From assembly GCA_045617925.1 (NCBI GenBank), contig JAZLJR010000011.1, positions 1-16,068 of the forward strand: DNA of 16,068 nucleotides, read 5' to 3'. Source of the DNA: CALELF01 sp045617925 (GTDB lineage: Bacteria > Synergistota > Synergistia > Synergistales > Synergistaceae). The notes under the pieces are model-generated. The model ran no database searches, was not told the DNA's origin, and worked only from the letters and a program-made list of their open reading frames with translations. Each line of letters opens with the position of its first letter. Within the stretch, counting starts at the first letter, position 1. Of the stretch, positions 6,465 through 14,227 are shown in pieces. The translations under genes were made by a program, and so were the position numbers.

Positions 6465-7604
6465 GTGGAAAATTCAACAGCTAAAAAACTTCAAGATATT
6501 GGTCATGTATTTAATCTGAAGGGACAGTTCTTTTCCTATGAAGAAATCACCATGGGAAACGTAAACCAAACTTATAAAGTCAACTATGTCTCTAATGACG
6601 GCATGGGGGCAACGGTGCTGAAACCGTATATGGTGCAAAAAATTAACTCCTATGCGTTTCATAATCCAGATGAGCTGATGAGCAATATCGATAAAGTAAC
6701 AGAGTATATCCGAGCAAGAAGACCTAACAAAGTGAATATGCATTTTCATCACACGTCGGTCTGTGGCGAACGCAAAATTTATTTTTCTGACGGGGAGAGT
6801 TTCTGGCGCGTTTACAAGTATATTCCTGCAGTGACATTTAATAAATGCGATGATATTGAACTGATCCGTAGCAGTGGAAAAGCATTCGGCGAATTCCAGA
6901 TGAATTTGAATGATTTCCCAGTTTCGGATCTTTACTATACGATTCCAGATTTTCATGACACGAAAAAACGCTATCAGAAGTTGCTAAAAGACGCAAAAGA
7001 TGATCCTCTTGGTCGCCTTTCAGAAGCGCAAAAGGAATATAACTATCTGATGACTGTGATGGATAAGGCCTGCAGCCTGACACAGCTTTATGAGGAAGGG
7101 AAACTACCACTTCGCGTAACCCATAACGACACAAAAATCAACAATGTCCTTTTTGACGAAACCACACATGCACCTTTGACCGTTATCGATCTTGACACAG
7201 TAATGCCCGGTTTGGTAGGTCATGATTTTGGAGATGCAATTCGTTTTGCAGCAAACTTTGAAGAAGAAGATTCCGAAAACCTAAGTAAAGTTGGCGTGGA
7301 CTTGAATAGGTTCGGTGCATTTGCCGACGGTTTTCTGAGCCAAACGGCAAACACATTGACAGAGCTTGAAATCAGCACTCTTGCACAGTCCTGCTTCTGC
7401 ATCACCTGCGAATTGGCAACACGATTTTTGGATGACTATCTGATTGGGGATAAATACTTTAAAGTGAAAAAAGATAAACATAATCTGATCCGAACAAAAA
7501 GCCAAATTGCACTCGCCAAAGATATGGAAAAGAATATGGAGTCTATGCAGATAATCATAAACACCTATGCGGAAAAATACGCAAAAGAAAAGCATCATTA
7601 TTAA
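6465..7604 (+). CDS. N-acetylhexosamine 1-kinase-like phosphotransferase (APH/choline kinase fold)
   Basis: This 379-residue cytoplasmic kinase has the aminoglycoside-phosphotransferase fold. The catalytic loop reads VTHNDTKINN (H220, D222 the likely base), and VIDLDTVMPG holds D244 as the metal ligand. GHDFGDAIRFAAN and ELATRFLDDYL follow. These blocks are typical of the NahK group, which phosphorylates GlcNAc or GalNAc at C1 in the lacto-N-biose/galacto-N-biose pathway of bifidobacteria and is widespread in gut Bacillota. GTG 6465 is chosen as start because AAGGAG (6451-6456) lies 8 nt upstream; GTG 6459 would be only 2 nt away. A GNAT gene follows directly. Whether the substrate here is a free N-acetylhexosamine is inferred from similarity. 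Confidence 0.8.
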   Translation: MENSTAKKLQDIGHVFNLKGQFFSYEEITMGNVNQTYKVNYVSNDGMGATVLKPYMVQKINSYAFHNPDELMSNIDKVTEYIRARRPNKVNMHFHHTSVCGERKIYFSDGESFWRVYKYIPAVTFNKCDDIELIRSSGKAFGEFQMNLNDFPVSDLYYTIPDFHDTKKRYQKLLKDAKDDPLGRLSEAQKEYNYLMTVMDKACSLTQLYEEGKLPLRVTHNDTKINNVLFDETTHAPLTVIDLDTVMPGLVGHDFGDAIRFAANFEEEDSENLSKVGVDLNRFGAFADGFLSQTANTLTELEISTLAQSCFCITCELATRFLDDYLIGDKYFKVKKDKHNLIRTKSQIALAKDMEKNMESMQIIINTYAEKYAKEKHHY

Positions 7605-7625
7605 AACTTGAACGTGAGTATTCCA

Positions 7626-8093
7626 ATGATTAAGACAAAACGACTAAATATTTATCCAGCCTCAGACGAACAAATGAAATGTATGATAGATAAAGAGACC
7701 ATGCCAGAGCTAAAGGCAGCATATCAGGAAATGCTGGACGGTTGCCTTGCTCATTCAAATGACAGAGTATGGTATGCTATCTGGAATCTGGAGCTAAATG
7801 ATAAATCTGGTGTGATAGTTGGCAATCTCTCTTTCAAGGGAATTGATGAAGATGGCTTGGTTGAAATCGGATATGGGACATATCCAGAGTATGAAGGGCA
7901 AGGCTTTATGACTGAAGCTGTAACGGCTGTAATTAAGTGGGCATCTAAGCAACCATGTGTGAATAGAATTGAAGCGGAAACCGAAGAAAATAATTCTGCC
8001 TCTATACGAGTGCTTCAAAAAGCAGGATTTATTCCAAATGGTGAAGTCGGAAATGAAGGTCCACGCTTTGTTTTCTCTCGTTTAGGCGAATAA
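7626..8093 (+). CDS. GNAT family N-acetyltransferase (RimJ/RimL-like)
   Basis: This 155-residue protein begins MIKTKRLNIYPAS, the usual opening of the Acetyltransf_3 (RimJ/RimL-like) branch that moves acetyl from acetyl-CoA to an amine. The acetyl-CoA loop is YEGQGFMTEAV, and the end shows the family's NSASIRVLQKAGF block. ATG 7626 fits family N-termini; in-frame TTG 7608 and GTG 7614 are possible but none has a clear ribosome binding site (GTGAG at 7614-7618 is weak). It lies about 20 nt after the kinase stop, so co-transcription is likely. The substrate is unknown. Confidence 0.83.
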   Translation: MIKTKRLNIYPASDEQMKCMIDKETMPELKAAYQEMLDGCLAHSNDRVWYAIWNLELNDKSGVIVGNLSFKGIDEDGLVEIGYGTYPEYEGQGFMTEAVTAVIKWASKQPCVNRIEAETEENNSASIRVLQKAGFIPNGEVGNEGPRFVFSRLGE

Positions 8094-8117
8094 TAAATGA
8101 ACAATTCTATGCAAAAA

Positions 8118-8164
8118 CATCTATTCCCCAAAAATGAAAATTTATTGAAATTGGGAAATAGATG
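8118..8164 (+). promoter_or_regulatory. Leader hairpin just before the DUF5714-type gene
   Basis: CATCTATT (8118-8125) pairs with AATAGATG (8157-8164). After one bulged A at 8156, CCC (8126-8128) pairs with GGG (8153-8155), giving 11 pairs around an AT-rich 24-nt loop. The strong AGGAGG (8171-8176) starts 7 nt later. No T-run follows, so it is not a terminator. It may be a transcript-stabilising or regulatory hairpin, or an operator. Confidence 0.4.
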
Positions 8165-8184
8165 CTTTATAGGAGGAGTAACGA

Positions 8185-8877
8185 ATGAAAGAAGAATGTA
8201 TAATTTGTAAAGCACCACTCAAATATCTCACAGAAGATAAAGAGTTAGAGTGTGCAATATGCCATAAAAAGGAGCTCAGCAAAGCTCTTTGTGTAAATGG
8301 ACATTATGTTTGTAATGAATGTCACACAAGGGGGATTGACAGCATTTTTGGCGTTTGCCTTACAGAAACATCTGCAAACCCAATAGAAATTCTTAACAAA
8401 ATGATGCTTCTTCCCTTCTGCCACATGCACGGACCAGAACATCATATTATGGTTGGTGCTGCACTCCTGACAGCATATAAAAACGCTGGTGGAGAAATTG
8501 ACCTTGCAAAAGCACTGGCAGAAATGAAAAACCGAGGACAAAACGTCCCCGGTGGTGCCTGTGGCTTTTGGGGTGCTTGTGGTGCAGGCATTAGCACAGG
8601 AATATTTATATCAATCATTACCGGCTCAACTCCACTTGCATCAGAGCCTTTTGGTCTTTCTAACAAAATGACGGCAAAATCACTCGCTTCAATCGGTTCT
8701 GTTGGTGGACCTCGTTGTTGCAAGCGTGATTCCTATCTTTCAATCCTTGCTGCCATAGATTTTGTCAAGGAAAACTTCGGCATTGAGATGGGAAAAACTG
8801 ATGTTATTTGTAATTTTTCAGCACAAAATAATCAGTGCATTGGGACACGTTGCCCTTTTTCAAAAGCAAAACATTAA
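8185..8877 (+). CDS. Cysteine-rich DUF5714-type protein
   Basis: This 230-residue protein resembles the uncharacterised DUF5714 family; I know of no assigned reaction. It holds 16 cysteines. C5-x2-C8 with C23-x2-C26 looks like a small zinc ribbon, and C36/C43-x2-C46 may form a second site. The middle carries the histidine-rich block HMHGPEHH (80-87), then GGACGFWGACGAG with C126 and C132. GGPRCCKR has C178-C179, and the end has C209, C218 and C223 in a NxCxGxxCPF pattern. Such a layout suggests metal or Fe-S binding. There is no signal peptide. AGGAGG lies 8 nt before the ATG and an unusual hairpin lies above it. The PTS fusion gene starts 57 nt downstream on the same strand with no terminator between, so they may share a transcript. 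Confidence 0.72.
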   Translation: MKEECIICKAPLKYLTEDKELECAICHKKELSKALCVNGHYVCNECHTRGIDSIFGVCLTETSANPIEILNKMMLLPFCHMHGPEHHIMVGAALLTAYKNAGGEIDLAKALAEMKNRGQNVPGGACGFWGACGAGISTGIFISIITGSTPLASEPFGLSNKMTAKSLASIGSVGGPRCCKRDSYLSILAAIDFVKENFGIEMGKTDVICNFSAQNNQCIGTRCPFSKAKH

Positions 8878-8934
8878 AATTTGTTATAAGAACAAACAAG
8901 AAATGAAAAATTAAACCTTTTGGGGAGAAAACAC

Positions 8935-11900
8935 ATGGAAATATTTAAGGGTAAAAAAGGTGCGTCTGGAACAGCTGTAGGACCAGTATTATTATGGAAG
9001 AAAAAACAACAAGAAATAACAAAGCAACAAATTGTTAATGTAACAGATGAAGAAAAGCGATTTGATGAAGCATTAAAGCAGACTGTAGATATTTATAAGG
9101 ACCTAATAGAGCATTCGGATGTATTGACAGCAGAAATCTTGGAGGCTCAACTTATGATGCTTCAGGAGAAGGAATTTATTTCTGAAATTCAAGGGCTTAT
9201 AAGAAATGAGAAGGTCAATGCAGAGTTTGCCGTGTTTAAGGTTGGAAATGACCAAGCAAAAAAGCTTGAGTGTATTGAAAATGAATATATAAAAACACGA
9301 GTCACTGACATTCGTAATGTCACACATAAGCTGATAGCTCAGCTTTCTGGTAATATAGACAAACTAGAATTAAAAGTCCCCTCAATTATTGTAACAGAGG
9401 AAATAACCCCAGAAGATATATCAACCATAGACCATTCACTAGTAGTCGCCTTTGTAACACACCTAGGCAACAAAACTTCACACTCCGCTATTCTAGCGGG
9501 AAATTATGGAATTCCATATTTGTTTGGTATTGAGATAGATAATATTGATTTTTCCAATGTAAAACTCGCTGCTGTAGATACCGATACAGAACAGTTTATT
9601 CTTTCACCTGACGACGAAACATTGAAATGGCTTCAAGCTAAAATACAGTCAAATAAAATGCTTCAAACTGCTCCTGAAAATTATTGTGCAAATGTTAAAA
9701 TCTACGCCAATATTGCAAAACCAGAGGATGTTGTTTATGCAAAGAAATATGGCGCAGACGGAATTGGTTTGTATAGAACAGAATTTTTGTATATGAACCG
9801 TGAAACACTCCCAGGAGAAGAAGAGCAATTTGAGGCCTATAAAAGTGTTTTGGAACAAATGGCGGACCGCGAGGTTATCATCCGCACAATGGACGTCGGC
9901 GCAGATAAGCCATCTAAATGCTTAAATATGGTAGAAGAAAAAAATCCTGCTCTGGGACACAGAGGTATTCGTATTTGTTTGGATAATCCAGAGATTTTCA
10001 GAACACAGCTACGAGCCTTGCTACGTGCAGCATGTTTTGGCCAGGAATTGATTATGTTCCCTATGATAGCTTCGCCTAGGGAAATTGATGAAACACGAGA
10101 ACAAATCAAAATTGCAGCAAGAGAACTGACCGAGAGGGGAATGAAGTATCGAATTCCGCCGATAGGCATTATGGTTGAAACGCCATCAGCCGCGATTTTA
10201 AGCAAGGAGTTGGCTGAAAAGGTTGATTTTCTTAGCATAGGCACCAATGATTTGATACAGTATACACTGGCGTTCGATCGACAGTGTGAAGGTTCAGAAC
10301 GCTTTTGCCAAGCAGATCTTGGGGCTGTGATGAAGCTTATCGAGGAAACAATTAGAAATGCACATGAGGCTGGTATAACTGTAGGAATATGTGGCGAATT
10401 AGCTGGAGAGCCAGATGTTATACCACAGTTAATCGAAATGGGTGTGGATGAATTGTCCATGTCTCCGCCAAAGATTCCTGTAGCAAAGAATATCATTATG
10501 CAAATGAAAGAGGCAGAAGCTGAGGATATTTCAGAACTGCTAGGTATTAAGGAAACAGTTATTGCCCCTGCAGAGGGCAAAATTGTTTTAATGAAGGACA
10601 TCCCCGATTCAACATTTGCACAGGGAATTATGGGAAAATGTATTGGCATAGAGACAAAATCAGGCATTATCTATGCACCGTGTGATGGAGTGGTAACGAC
10701 CGTTGCTAAAACAAAACATGCAATAGGAATCAAATCAGAACTTGGAACAGAATATCTGATTCACGTAGGAATCGACACAGTTACGCTGAACGGGAATGGT
10801 TTTGAATGTTTTACAGAACCCGAGCAAACTATAAAAAAAGGACAAAAAATTTTAGTAGCAGACTTGGATTTAATTCACAAAAATGGTCTTTCTGCAACTA
10901 CCATTCTTGCCGTAACAGGATTTCAAAAAGAGGACATTCCTGAGAAGAAAACTGCTTGTGAAACAGAGAAGAAAAAGCCCGAAGGAACTGTAATGAATTT
11001 TTTCCAGAGCCTTGGAAGATCAATGATGCTTCCTGTAGGATTTCTTCCTGTATGTGCCATTTTGGTAGGGCTTGGGTATTTATTATGTCCTCAAATGATT
11101 CAAGGCGGCGAAATAACTGGATTTCAGGGATTATGCGGTGGACTTTTAATCAAAGCCGGCTCTGCTATTATTGAACATATGGCACTACTATTCGCTATTG
11201 GCGTAGGCGTTGGGATGTCGGAACACAATGATGGAATAGGTGGTATAGCTGCAATCATCTCGTGGTTTATTATTACAACTATGCTTTCCGCTGAAACGGT
11301 CACACAACTTATCCCATATGTCGCCAAACATAAACAACTGATTCTTGCTTATCAAAAGATAGCAAATCCTTTTGTCGGCATTTTAGCAGGATTAATAGGA
11401 GCAAACTGCTATAACCGCTTCAAGGGAATGAAGCTTCCGGATGTGTTCAGCTTCTTTAGTGGCAAACGTTTTGTCGCAATTGCAGCAAGCATTGAGTCCA
11501 TTGTATTCGCAGCTCTTTTGCTTATTGTATGGCCTTTATTATTTAGCGGGTTAATTGCTCTAGGGAAAACAATTGTCTCATTGGATGCTGTAGGAGCAGG
11601 AATTTATAGCTTTCTAAATAGAGCCTTAATTCCCTTTGGAATGCATCATGCACTGAATAATGTGTTCTGGTTTGACACAATAGGTCTTGGTGATTTGATA
11701 CATTTTTGGGCAGGGAAAACAAGCAAAGATGTGACATGGAGTTTGGGTATGTATATGTCTGGATTCTTTCCTTGCATGATGTTTGGAATTCCTGGGGCAG
11801 CGCTCGCTATGATTCAATGTGCAAACAAAAATAAGAAAAAACTGGCAATTGGATTGCTGGGCTCGACTGCATTATGTTCTTTTTTATGTGGTGTGACAGA

Positions 11901-12726
11901 ACCCTTTGAGTTTTCCTTTATGTTTTTGGCACCCACTCTATACCTGATTTATGCGTTGCTTTACGGAATCATAACCGTTATAACAGTTATGGTAGGATTT
12001 CGTGCTGGATTTTGTTTTTCGGCAGGAGCAACAGATTTATTTTTTTCTGCATCGCTTCCGGCAGCACAGAACACATGGATGATTATTCCGCTTGGTGCAT
12101 TCACCTTTGTCGTGTTTTACGCTACATTCTATTTTTTTATTAAAAAACGAAACCTTAAAACTCCGGGAAGAGAAGACGACGTCGCAAATGTTACAGAAGG
12201 AATTCGCCAAATTAGTGCTTCTGAAGAACGTTATACAGATATGGCAAGAATCATTTTGCAGGGAGTAGGCGGTAAGGAAAATATTTCGAGGGTAGAAAAT
12301 TGTGTAACAAGACTTCGTTTTGAGTTAAAGGATTTGTCTATTGTAGATGAGAACATAATAAGGAATGCAGGTATTGCAGGAATTATGAGACTAGGGCAAA
12401 ATGCCCTACAAGTAGTCGTTGGCACCCAAGTACAATTTGTGGCTGACGCTCTACATGATATCTTAAATCGTAACGAGATAACCTGTTTTATTAAGAGCAA
12501 AGTGGGAATCCATGCTCGTCCCGCCGGTGCATTGGTTAAAAGGATACAACAATCAAATTGTAAGGTGTGGATGACAGTCAAGGGCAAGACAGTATTAGCT
12601 GATAGTATTGTTAATATTTTAACATTGGATGCCCAATATCAATCCGAAGTCACCTTTAGAGTCGAAGGACCTGATGCTAACGAAATTCACAAATTATTAA
12701 AGGATATACAGGATTTGGAACTATAA
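8935..12726 (+). CDS. Complete PTS in one protein: Enzyme I - EIIA(Glc) - EIIC(NagE-like) - EIIB - HPr
   Basis: This protein of 1263 residues holds every step from PEP to phosphosugar. Enzyme I spans about 1-535: KTSHSAI with H183, IRTMDVGADK (R317), GHRGIR (R343), the PEP-site signature IMVETPSAA, and C486 in GICGELAG. EIIA spans about 540-665, with H595 (KTKHAIG) and phospho-acceptor H610 (LIHVGIDTV). EIIC spans about 690-1075, with GMHHALNN, FPCMMFGIPGAALAM, GVTEPFEF (E989) and NLKTPGRED, all closest to NagE. EIIB spans about 1098-1177, with C1123 (NCVTRLRF). HPr spans about 1183-1263, with H1193 (GIHARPAG) and S1224 at the regulatory serine position. EI lacks about 25 residues of its usual C-terminal tail where EIIA joins. 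The start is ATG 8935, with GGGAG (8923-8927) 7 nt upstream; TTG 8920 is rejected. GlcNAc is the likeliest sugar, by similarity. Confidence 0.93.
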   Translation: MEIFKGKKGASGTAVGPVLLWKKKQQEITKQQIVNVTDEEKRFDEALKQTVDIYKDLIEHSDVLTAEILEAQLMMLQEKEFISEIQGLIRNEKVNAEFAVFKVGNDQAKKLECIENEYIKTRVTDIRNVTHKLIAQLSGNIDKLELKVPSIIVTEEITPEDISTIDHSLVVAFVTHLGNKTSHSAILAGNYGIPYLFGIEIDNIDFSNVKLAAVDTDTEQFILSPDDETLKWLQAKIQSNKMLQTAPENYCANVKIYANIAKPEDVVYAKKYGADGIGLYRTEFLYMNRETLPGEEEQFEAYKSVLEQMADREVIIRTMDVGADKPSKCLNMVEEKNPALGHRGIRICLDNPEIFRTQLRALLRAACFGQELIMFPMIASPREIDETREQIKIAARELTERGMKYRIPPIGIMVETPSAAILSKELAEKVDFLSIGTNDLIQYTLAFDRQCEGSERFCQADLGAVMKLIEETIRNAHEAGITVGICGELAGEPDVIPQLIEMGVDELSMSPPKIPVAKNIIMQMKEAEAEDISELLGIKETVIAPAEGKIVLMKDIPDSTFAQGIMGKCIGIETKSGIIYAPCDGVVTTVAKTKHAIGIKSELGTEYLIHVGIDTVTLNGNGFECFTEPEQTIKKGQKILVADLDLIHKNGLSATTILAVTGFQKEDIPEKKTACETEKKKPEGTVMNFFQSLGRSMMLPVGFLPVCAILVGLGYLLCPQMIQGGEITGFQGLCGGLLIKAGSAIIEHMALLFAIGVGVGMSEHNDGIGGIAAIISWFIITTMLSAETVTQLIPYVAKHKQLILAYQKIANPFVGILAGLIGANCYNRFKGMKLPDVFSFFSGKRFVAIAASIESIVFAALLLIVWPLLFSGLIALGKTIVSLDAVGAGIYSFLNRALIPFGMHHALNNVFWFDTIGLGDLIHFWAGKTSKDVTWSLGMYMSGFFPCMMFGIPGAALAMIQCANKNKKKLAIGLLGSTALCSFLCGVTEPFEFSFMFLAPTLYLIYALLYGIITVITVMVGFRAGFCFSAGATDLFFSASLPAAQNTWMIIPLGAFTFVVFYATFYFFIKKRNLKTPGREDDVANVTEGIRQISASEERYTDMARIILQGVGGKENISRVENCVTRLRFELKDLSIVDENIIRNAGIAGIMRLGQNALQVVVGTQVQFVADALHDILNRNEITCFIKSKVGIHARPAGALVKRIQQSNCKVWMTVKGKTVLADSIVNILTLDAQYQSEVTFRVEGPDANEIHKLLKDIQDLEL

Positions 12727-12727
12727 A

Positions 12728-13369
12728 TTAACTATCCCTTTCCTCATTTAACAATTCTTTTACACCACTAATATTTGATACTACGTACCTTGCCCCTGCA
12801 TCAAAAAGCATTTTTCTATCAAAACTGCCTTGAGTAACTCCAACAGGGATAACACCGGCTGCAAGTGCTGTTTTTATGTCAATATCTGTATCCCCAACAT
12901 ACAGTGCTTCGTTATTATCCACGTGAAGTATGTCAAGTGCAGTAAGTAATGCTTCTGGGTGTGGCTTTGGATGTGTTACTTCTTCAGCACCAATTGCAAC
13001 ATCAAAATATTGTGCTATGTTAAGCTTGGCAAGGCAAGTTTTGATAAAATTTCTGTTTGTGGCAACACCAAGAAGTAACCCAGAAGATTTAAAATATTCA
13101 AGCGCTTCTCTTGTATCATCATAGAGTTCAAAAAAGTCTGCTTGACGTGGTCTACACGTAGTAAAAAAATACTCAACCCATTCCTCTTCACAATATCCCC
13201 AAAGCTCTTTAAAACAATCATTCAAGGACAATCCCATTATTGCATAAATTTCACGATCTGTGGGAGAGGGCAAGTTGAAATGTTCAGACACCATCCATAT
13301 GCTTTTTTTTACTGCAAAAATTGTATTAGCAATTGTGAGATCAAAGTCAAAAATTATAGCCTTTATCAA
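12728..13369 (-). CDS. HAD superfamily hydrolase (phosphoglycolate phosphatase-like)
   Basis: This protein of about 213 residues contains the four HAD motifs: FDFDLTIANT (nucleophile D8 and acid D10), GVATNR (motif II Thr), the lysine in HPKPHPEAL (motif III) and VGDTDIDIKTALAAG (motif IV). A helical cap follows the first motif, as in Gph/PGMB-type enzymes, which dephosphorylate small sugar phosphates or phosphoglycolate. The substrate is not visible. TTG 13369 is preferred because AGGAG (13384-13380) lies 10 nt upstream, whereas GTG 13378 would be only 1 nt from it. The stop faces that of the PTS fusion gene with one base between. A sugar-phosphate substrate linked to the PTS is possible, but the two genes are convergent. 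Confidence 0.85.
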   Translation of the reverse strand: MIKAIIFDFDLTIANTIFAVKKSIWMVSEHFNLPSPTDREIYAIMGLSLNDCFKELWGYCEEEWVEYFFTTCRPRQADFFELYDDTREALEYFKSSGLLLGVATNRNFIKTCLAKLNIAQYFDVAIGAEEVTHPKPHPEALLTALDILHVDNNEALYVGDTDIDIKTALAAGVIPVGVTQGSFDRKMLFDAGARYVVSNISGVKELLNEERDS

Positions 13370-13401
13370 AACGATCACGCTCCTAACAAATTCATGGCGA
13401 A

Positions 13402-13410
13402 ATTATAGCA
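13402..13410 (-). promoter_or_regulatory. Extended -10 promoter for the HAD gene
   Basis: On the minus strand TGCTATAAT is a perfect extended -10 (TGnTATAAT), about 30 nt before the start codon. No good -35 is seen, which extended -10 promoters can tolerate. Confidence 0.6.
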
Positions 13411-13470
13411 TATTCTGAGTGGTATAGCTTGAAAAAAGGAAATGGACAGACCTTCAAAGGAGACTAAAAA

Positions 13471-14148
13471 ATGGAAAAGGTAGTAAACTTATTATTTGCC
13501 TTGCGTGATGAAAACTATGCCACGTTCCAGGCAAAGCTCACGCCAACGGTTGACAAGTCTCTCTTTATAGGTGTGCGAGTCCCTGAAGTGAGAAAATTAG
13601 CTAAGAGAATTAAGGACGAGCCCTTTGTAGCAACATTTCTTCAGGAGCTTCCACACAAATATTATGACGAGAATATGCTTCATGGACTGCTTATATCCGA
13701 GATGAGAGATTATGACAAAGCAGTAGCAGAAACTGATTATTTTCTCCCTTTTGTGGATAACTGGGCGGTATGCGATATCATGTCACCAAAGATTTTCAAG
13801 AAGCATAAGACAGAGCTTATTGCCAAAATCAGAGAATGGGTAAAATCAAGTGAAACCTACACGGTAAGGTTTGGCATTGAAATGCTTATGAGTCATTTTC
13901 TTGATGACGACTTTATGCCAGAGTATCTCGAAATTCCTGCTAACGTGAGAAGTAATGAATATTACGTCAACATGATGATAGCATGGTTTTTCGCCACAGC
14001 ACTTGCAAAACAGTGGAACAGCACTATCCCATACCTTGAAAAGAATAGGCTTGATAGGTGGGCACACAATAAGACAATCCAAAAAGCTGTGGAAAGTTAC
14101 AGAATAACAAACGAACAGAAGATATATCTGCGAACATTAAAGAGATAA
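13471..14148 (+). CDS. DNA alkylation repair protein (AlkD-like glycosylase)
   Basis: This 225-residue, mostly helical protein fits the AlkD family of HEAT-like repeat DNA glycosylases, which remove positively charged alkylated bases such as N3- and N7-alkylpurines without base flipping. Typical blocks are IGVRVPEVRKLAKRI near residue 33, FVDNWAVCDIM near 91 (the family's NWxxCD motif with catalytic-site aromatic and acidic residues), YTVRFGIEMLMSHFLDDDF, and YYVNMMIAWFFATALAK with its conserved tryptophan. HNKTIQKAVESYRI closes the family region. AAAGGAG (13457-13462) lies 8 nt before the ATG. The gene is divergent from the HAD gene; its own promoter in the 100-nt gap was not convincing. Confidence 0.88.
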   Translation: MEKVVNLLFALRDENYATFQAKLTPTVDKSLFIGVRVPEVRKLAKRIKDEPFVATFLQELPHKYYDENMLHGLLISEMRDYDKAVAETDYFLPFVDNWAVCDIMSPKIFKKHKTELIAKIREWVKSSETYTVRFGIEMLMSHFLDDDFMPEYLEIPANVRSNEYYVNMMIAWFFATALAKQWNSTIPYLEKNRLDRWAHNKTIQKAVESYRITNEQKIYLRTLKR

Positions 14149-14227
14149 AGTTGCTTTAGTACACACACAAAGTCAAGAAAGAGCAACATATACAAAACAT
14201 CAAACGGAACAAATTAGGAGGCTTATT

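Noticed and set aside
8878..8934. Possible antiterminator (RAT) or terminator before the PTS gene
   Set aside because: NagE/PtsG-type genes are sometimes controlled by BglG/GlcT antiterminators, but this 57-nt gap holds no stem with a T-run.
9837..10667. A 276-codon minus-strand frame opposite the EI/EIIA part of the PTS gene
   Set aside because: The plus strand has unmistakable EI and EIIA motifs here; the reverse translation is low-complexity Ser/Ile-rich and unlike any family.
14150..14187. Hairpin GTTGCT/AGCAAC after the AlkD-type gene
   Set aside because: Only 6 bp with a long loop and no T-run; too weak to call a terminator.
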